NCBI GenBank assembly: GCA_000711775.1
Contig: ARYC01000675.1
Span: 82,071 to 146,070, forward strand
Source: Oxytricha trifallax
Lineage: Eukaryota; Ciliophora; Spirotrichea; Sporadotrichida; Oxytrichidae
Length of the DNA: 64,000 bases
Reading direction: 5' to 3'
The notes beneath the pieces are model-generated. The model ran no database searches. It worked only from the letters and a program-made list of their open reading frames with translations, and had not been told where the DNA came from. This document shows, piece after piece, positions 1 through 10,990 of this stretch (within the stretch, counting starts at the first letter, position 1; the number at the start of each line of letters is the position of its first letter). The position numbers and the translations under genes were made by a program.

Positions 1-796
1 TCTTTTTAAGCTATGAAATTATAATAATGCCTATAAATGACTAAGACAGGCACTCAAGCATATCAAGAAGAGTAAAATATTTAAAATGCAAAACTCGACC
101 AATATACAGCTACAGACAAGAGAAAAGTCATTGAATTGCTCATGTCAAATGAAAATGTATTGCTATTTTTATATGAGAAGCTTTTCCCAGCTACAAATAT
201 GTCATCTTAGAGTACTGCATAGTCAAGATACAATAGATATTTTGTTTTTCTTCTATTCTTAATTTGCTGTAAAACACTGCAGGAATGAATAGTATGGGTG
301 GTAATGTGAGATTTACTACAGATTCAGGAGTTCCCATTGGTTTGAATAACAATATTGCTTCAGCTTCCACTATGCAAGGCAGATCACAGACTTCAGTTGG
401 AGGAAGCAGATTGAATGTTAATAGGGCAAATATGAATTCTTTGCAAAATTATGGGTTTGGTAGCGGTGCGATGGGAGTCGGGTCTGGCATTGATTCAGCT
501 ATTCTTAACTCCAATTCTCTCCCACAAGCCAGTATTTTTATTACAAATTTTATAAGTAATGCATTTTTTAATATATAAGTATCCCTGGGATGAGTATCTA
601 AAACAACATTTAAAATCTCAATTTGAACATTAATCTTTCTAAAGGAGCTTATGGAAGCTCTTAGTTCTTACCTTAGTAATATGGGACAGTCCTAAATAAT
701 CGTGGTGCGACAGCTCCATTAGGATAAGCTAGAACAAAGAAAGGTATTCAAGCATAGCTAAATGCTTTAGGAAACAAGAATAAATATGCTTTATGA
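1..796 (+). CDS. Gene A: 3' part of an unrecognised Ser/Asn/Gln-rich protein
   Basis: The frame is open from the window edge, so the 5' end is missing, and it stops at TGA 794-796. TAA/TAG codons fall where Gln suits the composition. The first part is helical and charged (motif [20 protein letters not shown] region, about 110-180); the rest is low-complexity Gly/Ser/Asn with a basic C-terminus ([21 protein letters not shown]). Two short inserts at 232-287 and 531-577 break the frame, and each is flanked by a 5-bp direct repeat whose collapse restores it. I recognise no family. It could be a cytoskeletal or ciliary structural protein, but nothing in the sequence proves that. The reading frame is secure; the function is not. 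Confidence 0.8.
232..287. other. IES in gene A, pointer AATAG, 56 bp
   Basis: AATAG occurs at 232-236 and 288-292. Removing one copy plus the insert joins TAC AAT AGT ATG GGT in frame (Y-N-S-M-G), whereas reading through shifts frame. The insert has GT and AG near its ends, but removing the GT-AG piece (244-282) leads to an immediate TGA, so an IES fits and an intron does not. Confidence 0.85.
531..577. other. IES in gene A, pointer AGTAT, 47 bp
   Basis: AGTAT occurs at 531-535 and 578-582. Collapsing the repeat gives CAA GCC AGT ATC CCT GGG, which continues to the TGA at 794-796. Without removal the frame ends at TGA after 'CTG GGA'. The insert is very AT-rich. Confidence 0.85.
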
Positions 797-908
797 ATTA
801 AATATAGAAGAAATTTTAAAAATAATCTCATTAATAGATTTAGCTAAAATAAATCATATTAAAAGGAAATAATAAATTGAATGATTAAGTTAATTGATAA
901 ATTTAGAA

Positions 909-2925
909 TCATAAAACAGATTTATTAAGTTGAGATTTCTGGTTAGATCTAATGACTTAATATCTATCAAAGAGTTCTCTATTAAGATCCACTCTCTTTT
1001 TCCTAATAAAATTTGAAGCCAATAGCACCTCTTTTGTAATATCTGCTAATCGTTACTGACTATCGATGTGATTTTCTTTCAAATCTTTACTCTCTTTTTA
1101 AAAGGTTTATGAATTGCCCTAATCTTAATCAACTAAGTCTTGTTCATTTTTATCACCAACCATATCTTATGTTTTGATATCTTAAAAGTCACTAGACGAT
1201 GAGGTATCATTAGGGTGCTTATCTTTACGTTTCAACGGCTTTAGCCTGGGATCTCTTAGTAATTCTACTGCTCTAGGAACACTGATTGTTTAAAACTCTC
1301 CAGTTTTACTATCTATCATTCGCATCTAGCTCTAAGTTTAAAATGCTTAATTAGTAGAACTTGCAGTTCCATTCTAACCTACTTTATAAGATTTTAAAGT
1401 ACTTATATTGCCAAAGCTTCTTCGCAATTTTGTCAGTCTCTCATCACATTCTGATGAGGTTAAGTACATGGAGCCATTTGAGTTTTTAATATTTTTGTTA
1501 TTTTTATGCTACTGAGTGAGTAAATGCTAGGCACCTCTCCAATGAGCTTTAGGGAGATGCATATCAGGAAATATAGAATGTTTAAAATGCTGAGCTTAAT
1601 CAGCGAGATTTATAGGTTGCTGAATAGATTTATTCAAAGAAGACTGAACTCTATTAAATGTATCAACTGATTATCTAAATTTTGAAGTAGATTTTTAATA
1701 TTCCTTCGAAGAACTCTTTCTTAAAGTTTGCTCTATAGAAGTGTTGACCTTTCTAATAGGCTTTATTTAAGCAATAATACATATGTTAGGTTCGTCTTCG
1801 TAGGGGTTTTGGGGTTTAGTTTTAGGTAGAGCTTTCTCTTAAACAGCTTTATCAGTATAAATAGATGAATCTAGGCTTTATCTAAATTGTAAATTAGTAT
1901 ATACTCTTTCCAAGCTGCTGTGAGTCTTATAATAGAAACAAACTAAATTTTAGGAAATATAAATGTTTTAAATCTGATGGGTCCATTGACTTCTTTTTCC
2001 TTCTCTCTTTCTCTTAATTTGAGATAAAAAGCGTCAATCTAATTTTATTGAGGACTGCTATCAACATAATGTGAAGTCCTGTATCTATCTATGTATTACT
2101 TTGACATCTAAAAATATCAGTTAATAAGTAATGTAACATTCATAAAATTCAGATGTTACCCTTGATCTTTAAGAGTTACTTTTAATCTTGCATAAATTGC
2201 TATTTACTTAACTTAGCACTTATTTTTCATTACTCTGCTACTAATCCTCTTCTTTAATGAATATAGTATTACTTTAATTGTTTAAACTCATTTTCATATG
2301 TTTGATACTCTCATCTTAAGATAAGTCGTTTTAATTGGTAGATTTATTATTTTATGATTTCTACTTTTATCTTGTGTTAATATTTTAATCTTTATTCTAA
2401 TAAGGCTATTTATTGAAATTCATGAAAGTATGTGAAAATCTAGTCATATTTAGGGAAGATTAGTTGCTTTGGTTAGTGGAATGATTATTATTGTTGAGAT
2501 CTAAAGATTTGTATTTCTATAGGTATTCGTCTTAAATTGTTCTGGGATTTCTTATGCTCTATAAATATTAAGAATCAGTTTATTGGTAAAACAGCGTTTT
2601 TAAAGTCAGAATCTTTTTTAATAAAATATCACAATAAAATTAATCATGGTTTAAGATATATTTAGACTTACTTATTCTATAAATTAAAACACTCTGTCTT
2701 TGTAAACTATATTTAATTTTATCTTCGTGTTTTTAAGTATAAGTATTATTGCTCTTTATAATACAATATTTAAAATAAGTTTACTTTGATGCAATCTCTT
2801 CTCATCTATCTAACAGATAATTAAATAAAAAAATATAAATGCTAACATTTTAGCTTAATTTAGAGTTTATTTTCATGTATCTTGTCTACTTATTGATCGA
2901 TTTGTTTGTCCTGTATGTAATAATT
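909..2925 (-). CDS. Gene B: unrecognised Ser/Lys-rich protein
   Basis: On the minus strand a long frame ends at TGA (plus 909-911). Continuous coding quality runs from about 2,107 down to 909. It includes a highly charged segment (KLREREKEKEV) near 2,020 and a C-terminal helix-rich part (RLADITKEVLLASNFIRKKR) near 1,030. Further coding-quality patches lie at about 2,150-2,350, 2,460-2,580 and 2,855-2,925, so the start is probably upstream of 2,107, with unresolved IESs between patches. A GT-AG segment of about 26 nt near 1,930-1,950 would reconcile two frames and may be an intron. Gene A converges on it with a gap of about 110 bp. I recognise no domain. Confidence 0.6.
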
Positions 2926-3119
2926 GTACATGATATTTTTATTTTATATTATATTAAGATATATTATAATTAAAATCAAACAAAAATGAACAATGTTTAA
3001 TCATAATGTTGTCAAAGTACTCACTACTTTATACTGATTTGATATATTAATTGATTTAAATATGTGTAAATATTTGATAAAACCCCAAGAAATCTAGTCT
3101 CTCTTCAGGTAAGATTATA

Positions 3120-6100
3120 AAATTATTGCATGAAATTGATGAGGGACTCTCAGAATTAGTTGCCATATTATTTAGAAGTATTAAATTAATCAGGCTTAAT
3201 CATTACTGTAGCATCATTCCTAGACTAGGAAGAATTCTTCATTAAAACTAACCTTAAGTTGCAAAGAAGCGTAAGTTGAATTTCTGTTTTAACTTTTTAA
3301 CAATATACAAGAAATAATATCAAATTTTTTTATTTATAGAGTTGTGAGCTTTGTGTTCTTAAGAAGGAAGCAGCATAATTACACATATCTTACAGCCGAT
3401 TATTAAATATAGCAATAGAAATCAAATTAAAAAAGCGATCGATTGAGGAATAAAGTACAAACTTATTTCATCTGTCAACTATCAGATGAAAATAGTGATG
3501 TCCAAATAGATATGCTCAATGAAATAAATTAAATTTAAAGCTAAATCGCTAATTAGCATAAAAATGGGAGTTTAAAGGAGTTTTCAGATAAAACTTCATC
3601 ATCTGGGATGGGTAGTGATATGATTAAAAAACGAATTGTATTATTAAATCTCAGATTGAAGATTTAAAGAGCCAAGTTAACTCTCAAATATCTATATATA
3701 AATTATTAGAAAGTTAATTTAAACCTAGAATAAAAAGGAACTTTGTTATTAGCAATTAGAACAGTAAATTCAATAAAAGTTAAGAACCTCTAATTCCAAT
3801 TTATCAAGACAGAATATGTATAATAATCGTAGTGGTCATTAAAGACATAGGTCTAAGCGAGGTTCTGGGGATTACGATTAAGTTATCATTGAAGAGGAAG
3901 AATATAATTATTATGAAGTTTTCTATATCAAATTATGATTTATAGGAAGAAGACCAGCAGACTCAAGATAATAACAACAACGATGAATCTAAGTTTAATG
4001 GTGAAATCTCTATAGTAGCTGCTGCAAACAATCAAGGAGATCCTAACTAACAAGATTAATCCACTAACATGCTGGAGGATCTATCTATGCTGAGGAAACT
4101 CTCTCTAGAAATAAACAGGAACTATGAGAAATTTGCTGAACTCAGGAAAAGTCTCAATATATTTGGGGGTGGAGGAACAAAAAGCAATAATACTACACAG
4201 GGGTAGATGTAATTGGAGAGCTCAGGTTTCAACACTAACGGTTATAATTCAAATTCTAATGTCACTCCAACACCTTTTTTTATTGATGTTTTAAGTTTGT
4301 GTAAACCTAACAGCAATAAAAATGGAGGAAGTAGCAATCAACCCTAGAATACAGTCTAAAACATTATAAGAAAATCCCTTAATTTTAGCAACTAACCTGT
4401 TATAAATAACTAAAATTTGACAAGCAACTTTGTAGAATTGGGGAGCTAGGTTTCCATAGCAGCTGATATAGAAAGGCAATTCAGATTATTAGTAGATCAA
4501 AAGAATAAAGAGAAAATTGTCATTGAAGAAGCGCTTTTGCATTAAAAGCATAACTTAATTAATTTTTTATTGAAGAATAAATAAAATTTTAATGATGATT
4601 TGATGAAAATTTTCACAAAATAAAATAAATTTGTAAAATAAGATAATTGAGAAATAGTGTTTGAAACACAGTTTAGTCTACTATGTTATCAGAGATTTGA
4701 TTGAAATGAACTAAGACATTTAAAATGTTAGTAACTTTGATAAATTTACACTAAAAAAAGATATTTTATTCAGGTAAGTTATAAATATCAAAAACTTATT
4801 GAATGCTATAGTTGCATGATATTCTTACAATAATATATTTGAAATTGTTGCCAAGCTTGAAATATAAAGTGTCAATCAGGCTTTATAATTAATGCATTAT
4901 TTCTTATAATCTTTGATATGATAACTAGTTTGCAATCTCAAGGGAATTAATTTTTCATTTATTACTCTCAAAATACTCTAATCAACAAACTTTGTTATTT
5001 GCTTGGGTAAATATGATTACATAAGAGTAATTAAAATTTCTGATTCTCTATTTCCATTAATTTTATACAATTTTCCACATCAATTAAAAGCATAAACAAA
5101 AGTAATAGCTCTAATAAGACTCTCTTTCACCTACTATAGACATTTAAAAGCTCTTGAATCTAAATTAAATCAACGACATTAGCAAGAACCAACTCTCAAC
5201 TAATCATCTACTAAACATTTTGGACTCAGATAGAAGTTAGTATACAAGCAGCAACAATCACGTAAGCAATAAGTATCAAAGACCTATGAGTCAGACTGGT
5301 GAAATTACTCTAAAGACTAATCTAAACACAAATAAAATGGAGACTAAGTAAAGTTTTGAGGCATATGACGATGAAGATTCTTTTGATGTTGGCGAGGAAT
5401 CAGTTGCGAATGAAACTGAACTTAATTTCAGAAAAAGTTAGTAAAGTAACAAATTAGCAGCGCATATAGTGCCTCTAGCGTAGTTACCATAAAGATTGAT
5501 TGATAATTTGAACTCAACTTAAAGTGTTAAGATTCCTAAAGAAACTAAGACTATAAGCATAAATTTGCCGCCTAAAAATGCCAACAAAATAATGAAGCAT
5601 TATAATACAGATGCTCTGAATGACAATATTGTTTAATAGTCTATGCAAGATACTCAAAGAACTTAAAGATACTCTTAATTCAACAAAACCTCCTTGAAAA
5701 GTTAAGGCAACACAAGTAGCGTTAGTTTTCACTCTGCTTAAACTATACTTGCTTAAAACTAGAAAGCAGCTATGAAAGCAAAAACTAAATTAAAGGGGTA
5801 AAATGGATTTGTATTAAGTTCATAAAGCTCTCAGGCTTTAAAATTAACGAGTTAGAGTAACTATAGTATGTCTGTTAAAGGAAACTAAACTTAAAATTTT
5901 TCTCAAACTAAGGCCATTAATATTGATTTGAGTAAACCTGGAAGACTCAATTCAAAATCTAAGCAAAATTCATAATCCTTAAGTACCACGAATCAGCAGT
6001 AGTCTGGTTACTAATCGATTGTCAATTCAGCAGCTTAATCATTAAAAAATTTGACAATTAGAAATTAAGAAAAGAGAAAGTGCTCTCAATCCAAGCACTA

Positions 6101-6420
6101 GGTTAATGAGTAGATCATTCCAAATATTAATTCAAAACATAATAAAATCTCAGCTTTAAAAGAGGAAGATCATGAATCTTTCTAGCTTGAACCCGAGCCA
6201 GCATCTAGAAGCCCAAGTATTAAAGATGAGAGAGGTAGTATAATGCCGTTAGAAAAGCCAAAGGGATTCATGATGCAAGAAAAAAATCATCATCCGCTCT
6301 ATTTTAAGGTATAGTCAAATGACCCATCAGTAAGAACCTCCCTTGTAAGAAAGAGCAATTTTAGCTCTAATGGCAGACCCACATGTGATATATTGATATT
6401 TAACCAAAATATCTTTTAAC
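3120..6420 (+). CDS. Gene C: large coiled-coil, Ser/Asn/Gln-rich protein
   Basis: Coding patches on the plus strand follow one another from about 3,120. There is a helical start (HEIDEGLSELVAILF), a coiled-coil stretch (KSQIEDLKSQVNSQ) near 3,650, and an Asn/Gly-rich centre at 3,950-4,300. A second helical part (DIERQFRLLVDQKNKEKIVIE) lies near 4,470, and a very long Ser/Gln/Lys-rich tail runs from about 5,120 to 6,400. Frame changes occur at about 3,640 (resolved IES), 4,630-4,665, 4,760-5,100 and elsewhere. 'CAG GTAAG' near 4,771 looks like an intron donor. The downstream gene starts at 6,484, but I found no clear TGA before it, so the 3' end is approximate. I recognise no enzyme motif; a structural or scaffold role is only a guess. 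Confidence 0.6.
3623..3642. other. Micro-IES in gene C, pointer ATTAAA, 20 bp
   Basis: ATTAAA occurs at 3623-3628 and 3643-3648. Collapsing the repeat gives GAT ATG ATT AAA TCT CAG ATT and keeps the coiled-coil frame open. Keeping the insert changes frame. It is the shortest insert I could justify, so a plain indel is an alternative. Confidence 0.5.
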
Positions 6421-6483
6421 ATTTATTAATGTTAAAATTAATATTTTGTAAACAATTTTTAATTTGGACTTGTTTAAATTCAT

Positions 6484-8175
6484 ATGGAAAACATTAAAAC
6501 CTATTTAGATAGTGGAATAAAGCAAAAATATGCAAAATACTTAATTTAAGAATTGATTATGAATTACAACTTTAAATTTGATAAATCCTAAATCGATTAA
6601 AATTAAGGTAACCATGCACCTTTTTATTAATAGCAGATTTCTAATGAATAATTCACAAAATTACTATTCGATAAGGGATATGTATTTAAAATCGAAAACA
6701 AAGACATAAATATCAACGCAGATGCTCATTTCACTCTTAATAGTTACCTATAGCTTATAAAATCCCATAGATCAATTAAGACATGAGAATAGGAGTTAAG
6801 AACAATTAAATTAAAAATTAATTATAATTGGCTAATAATATAAATTCTTAGACTAAAATCAAATTGACACACCCTGATTGGATTATTTTATAAGGACAAT
6901 TAATCGAGCCAATAGTTTTAATAATTAGCCCAAACATTATAATTATTCGCCAATAATAATTAATTCTTAATTTAATTGTTCTTAATCCCAATTCTCATGT
7001 CTTAATTGATCTATGGGGTTTTATAACATCAGGAGAAGTCTTTTCAAGATACAACAATTTTCCTAATTGAAAGTTAGCAATGTTTCTACCTTATTCTTGC
7101 TTAAAGAACTTATCAGCAATTTTTAATTAGTTAATTCTTGCAAAGATGATATTTAAGATTTGATAATTTACAATTTAAATTCTAACCCGATATAACCATA
7201 GATAATCTTGAAACTATACTATAAAATGAGATAAATTTAACAAAATCAATTTTATAAGACAACAAGGAAATGGTCCATTCTTTAGAAGACAATGAAATCT
7301 TTGAAAGTAAAGATTTCTTCTTGATGATATCTGAAATCTAAAAAATGAATTACAGCTACTCAAAATTACAATTTAAAGTGCCTGTTTTAATGTCTGACGA
7401 TTTGAGTTCTTTTGAATAGCCAGTTGTTAAATACACGGGACTAATCTACAATATTATCTATAACATTCTCAATTAAGATGAAACATACTCTTAAATGCCT
7501 TGTCTCATCAAATTTTACATTTTGCAAGATGCCGGTAAAAATCAATCGCAGTTGTTAATAGAGAGAGATTTACTTATTTACCTAATTTATGAGAGAGACT
7601 CAGTACCCTAGAAATATACATAGGATCAGAAAATCTAATTTTAGCAGTAAATAACTCAAACTGAAATTATAGCAAGAAATGGCTATACTTTAGAAAGTAT
7701 TGCCTAGAAGCGCTTAAATAACAAAGCCATAAAACATAGCGCACAAGCAAATCCAATTATAGCTTAGGTTATGTTGAAATCTGTGGGAGACAATTTATTT
7801 AAAAGATTAGAATTCAAGTTAGCAGATCACAAAGTGCAAGAACAAATCAAAGAAATAGATTAATAGCTATCACATGTCATCATTTAAGGGATTGAAGAGG
7901 CTAAATAGTGTCTATTGCAATACTAAGACTACTTAATTACAGTTAAAAATCATGAATATTTCAATGATTTATCTGTAAATCATGGATAAAAAGATGGAAA
8001 TTAGAGTACATTCTTAGATTTAAGTTTAATTGATGAGAGCAACCCAGCTTATTAAAGTACTAGTAGATAAATTTCTGGAAATAAATCAAAGAGTTTTAGC
8101 AAAAGTAATTAAATCAAATTAGATGCTGCCTTGAGAAATGTTATTGCATTCATATCATAGACTCATATAATTTGA
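6484..8175 (+). CDS. Gene D: unrecognised protein of about 430 residues
   Basis: It starts at ATG 6484 (MENIKTYLDSGIKQKYAKYL) and ends at TGA 8173-8175. After removal of two IESs the frame is continuous. The N-terminal 20-100 residues are helical (KYLIQELIMNYNF). The centre is an acidic, mixed region (EDNEIFESKDFFLMISEIQK, about 7,290-7,345). A compact segment near 7,500 (PCLIKFYILQDAGKNQSQLL) has alternating hydrophobic residues like a beta-rich fold, possibly C2-like, but that is an inference. The tail is Ser/Asn-rich. The exon piece between the two IESs is only about 30 bp. No catalytic motif is visible. Confidence 0.75.
6755..7020. mobile_element. Inverted-repeat IES in gene D, pointer TTATAA, 266 bp
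   Basis: TTATAA stands at 6755-6760 and 7021-7026. The two ends are inverted repeats of about 85 bp: the left end has CCCATAGATCAATTAAGACA and the right end carries its reverse complement next to the pointer. Collapsing the pointer gives CTA TAG CTT ATA ACA TCA in frame. Long terminal inverted repeats plus a short flanking duplication indicate a MITE-like element acting as an IES. Confidence 0.8.
7046..7154. other. IES in gene D, pointer AAGAT, 109 bp
   Basis: AAGAT occurs at 7046-7050 and 7155-7159. Collapsing gives TCA AGA TTT GAT AAT TTA in the frame that then runs unbroken to 8175. Reading through meets TGA at about 7,070. The coding piece between this insert and the preceding one (7,021-7,050) is about 30 bp. 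Confidence 0.75.
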
Positions 8176-8451
8176 AATTTATTTTCTATTATTATTAGTT
8201 TACAATTTTTAATGATTACAAATTAAAAGACTCCCTAACAATTAATGAATGATATAACAAGATAAAGTCTTTATTACTTATAAGAAAAGAAAACAGTTAA
8301 ATATGGCTAACGTTTATTACAAAATATTTGATTCTAATGTAATTAATAAAGCTAAATGATTTATAATTTTATGATTAATAATCAAATATATACATAAGAT
8401 CGTTGATAAAACAATTTTAAATAAAACTTATCTGTAAATTTAAATTTAAAT

Positions 8452-9045
8452 ATGAACGATTATAAGCTATAGCATTTATAAAGTCATACTAACCCAATGT
8501 TTATTGCAAAAATAGCTTCAGTACTAAAATAAAATTGCAATGCAAGCGATCATAACCAAACAAGACAATAAAAGTATCAATAATTGATTTAGGAATAACA
8601 TGATCATTAGTAATCTATGCATAATAAAATTCAGGTTAATGTTTCTAATGGGGAGGTGAAATATGTATAATAATCATAAATACTGATATATTAATGAAAC
8701 TGTGTTTTATTTTTAGTTTGATAGTGGAAAAGATTTTTATTAATCATTCTTTGTGAATGGTTGACACAGATATAGAGGAAACAGCCTTAGTAAAACCAAT
8801 GCAATGAAACACAAAACACTTTGAAATTTGACAGTATATATAAATACACTATGGATTAATAAACCATAAATTCAAAGAAAGAATTGTAGACCAATAGTTA
8901 TATTGAAGAGAAGGAGAAGAAATCCATTAAATAGCTGTTTAAATAAATTATTTTACCGAAACTAATACAATCTGCTGAGATTCAAATCGTATTCCCAGTC
9001 TTTGAGTAAAATGAGATAATTTAAGTAAAAATAAAAGTGATTTGA
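8452..9045 (+). CDS. Gene E: small Gln-rich protein
   Basis: ATG 8452 opens a frame rich in Gln and His (MNDYKLQHLQSHTNPMF) that reaches a TGA at about 8,697 unless the IES at 8,686-8,835 is removed. After removal it continues through a Lys/Glu-rich stretch (EEKEKKSIKQLFKQIILPK) to TGA 9043-9045, giving about 147 residues. The upstream gene D ends at 8,175. I recognise no domain. The function is unknown. Confidence 0.65.
8686..8835. other. IES in gene E, pointer ATATAT, 150 bp
   Basis: ATATAT occurs at 8686-8691 and 8836-8841 in the same codon phase. Collapsing joins CTG ATA TAT AAA TAC ACT and avoids the TGA that follows the left copy. The pointer is low-complexity, so the exact cut is less certain than the presence of an insert. 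Confidence 0.65.
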
Positions 9046-9409
9046 AAAATATCAAGTTAAATCAAATTTTTATTATAGAGTAAGAAATTAATATCAAAGA
9101 TATAAAGCTTGTAGATTTTATATTATTTTAATAATACTCTTTACTTCTGTCCTAGTCAAGTAATACTTCGATGACTATCATTAGATTCTAATAGTATCGT
9201 TATTGATAAAATTTATAGTTTTAAAAGAATAAATAAATAAAAAACAAATATAAAGAGTATAAAATAAATTATTTAAGATTTATTAATATAATTATATATT
9301 TGTTTGCTAAATTTCTTAATACTTAATATTCGATTCTTTTTTATGAACCTACAATTTTAAATGGATAATTCATAAAGAATTTAATTACAGAATTTATTTA
9401 TTAGACTTT
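9046..9409. other. AT-rich intergenic stretch
   Basis: No gene is visible. The sequence is A/T-dominated with poly-A-like runs near 9,235-9,250. It separates the 3' ends of gene E (+) and the dehydrogenase-like gene (-). Confidence 0.5.
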
Positions 9410-10798
9410 AGCAATAATACCCAAATATGCAAAGGAATTCTCACACAATTTCTTTTGAATGCCTTAATCGCTCTTAAGAGTCTTGAAGTTGACTTTGACA
9501 TTGATAGTTTTAACATCTGAGAATTTCTTGCCAATCATTGAGGTGAATTTATCTTGGAATGCTAGGGAAGCTGAGAATAGAATTTGACCTCGTTTGATCC
9601 TATTTGGGTTCAACCCCTCATCATTGTCGATGTTTATCAAGCATGGGTTATCTGCATCCCTTCTCATTTATAATTATTGAAAGTAAAATAACAGTAAATT
9701 CTTAACTGAAATTATGTATTGCATCTTTCAAATTTAAAAGGCATGCTTACTTATTAGGCCTGTTTAAACTAAACTTATTTAAAAATAATTTCTATCATTT
9801 GATATAAGAATACGCCTGCAAGAGCTGAGAACCCTTCAACATTCTCCCTGGCGGAAAAGAAAACTTCATTGCGATTGATCAATTCCTCTCCAATCTGCTC
9901 ATCATACTCCGACTAATTCATATTGCCCTAACCGTTTTCACTGTTGAAATCCATGATTGCTTTGTTGGTCTTGTGGAAAGTTCTTGCGTTACGCTTGGAA
10001 TTTTTGCTGTTCACGAATATCTTAACTGGGAGGTCATTCAAGGGGATCAAAGCATTCAAAATTAATATTAATATGGCTGTAAAAAGAATTTTATTGAGAT
10101 TATTTATTAATTTAAGTTTATAAGACTTCTTTTAAATTGCTTTATAATACAAAACAGATAAATGACTTAATACATAAATTTTTGTTTATTTCTCAACGTT
10201 TCCTAATCAAATTTAGTAAGTGCAAGTTTATGAATGACAATCTTCTCTTGCTCCTCTGCATCTCTAACCCCTTTTCTAAGTGAATTCTCAATATCCACTA
10301 ACGTCTGCATGTCTCTATCTATCAATATCAAGTTGAAGCCTTTCTTCAAAAGATACTTCGCAAATGACACTCCGCCTCTGTTCAAGCCATAGATCACTGC
10401 GTAGTATCTGGGCTCCTCTCTAGATATCCTTCTATCGCTATCTATCAAACTTTGGGTAAATTTCTTTCCATTAAAAATAGATTTCACATAGTCTTTGGTA
10501 GTGAAAAAGGATCTCTTTAGGAGTTTAAGTAAACTGTAGGTGGCACTTGCTGCTCCGAAGTATAAAAAATGGGAAATTTAGTAGTATTTATAGCAACTAA
10601 ATAGTTTGAAAAAAGTAATTTATTATTTTAATTATAAATCAAGAATCTCATGAAGGAATATTGAAGATTTACAGATCCAAATCTTCCAAGCTACATGTTA
10701 TAGTTCATGAAAGCAAATCTTGGGTAACTCAAAAAGATATTACCAAATGCTAAACTCAAAGTATCCTTGTTTGCATTTGCAACTGAGTTAAAATTCAT
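9410..10798 (-). CDS. Gene F: diverged short-chain dehydrogenase/reductase
   Basis: It starts at ATG (plus 10796-10798; MNFNSVANANKDTLSLAFGN). The third coding piece has a nucleotide-binding segment, YYAVIYGLNRGGVSFAKYLL, followed by GFNLILIDRD. This resembles the beta1-GxxxGxG-alpha-beta2 unit of very-long-chain 3-ketoacyl reductase/17-beta-HSD12-type SDRs. A later piece has FSASLAFQDKF, aligned by inference with the YSASKAF catalytic segment. There the Tyr and Lys expected in active enzymes are Phe and Leu, so activity is doubtful. Coding pieces lie at about 9,410-9,667, 9,800-10,060, 10,195-10,560 and 10,640-10,798, separated by AT-rich inserts. No TGA was found soon after 9,410 in this frame, so the 3' end is approximate. 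Confidence 0.6.
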
Positions 10799-10990
10799 TT
10801 TTAATAATTAAATTTTTTATAACAATTAATTGGATGGCTAAAGTTATCAAGACAGTTTTAATTTAAAATTAGGAATTAAAAGATAACAGAATTAATCAGT
10901 TAAGCTTTGTAAGTTATATAAACAAACTTAAATTAATTTCAATAAGTGGGTTGATTTTCTAAAGGTTTATATTTGAGTTCTCTTATCCGT

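Noticed and set aside
1800..1822. GGGGTTTTGGGGTTTAG, an apparent internal telomere repeat
   Set aside because: It lies inside the coding frame of gene B on the other strand, where it encodes K-P-Q-N-P-Y in phase, and no pointer or repeat copy flanks it.
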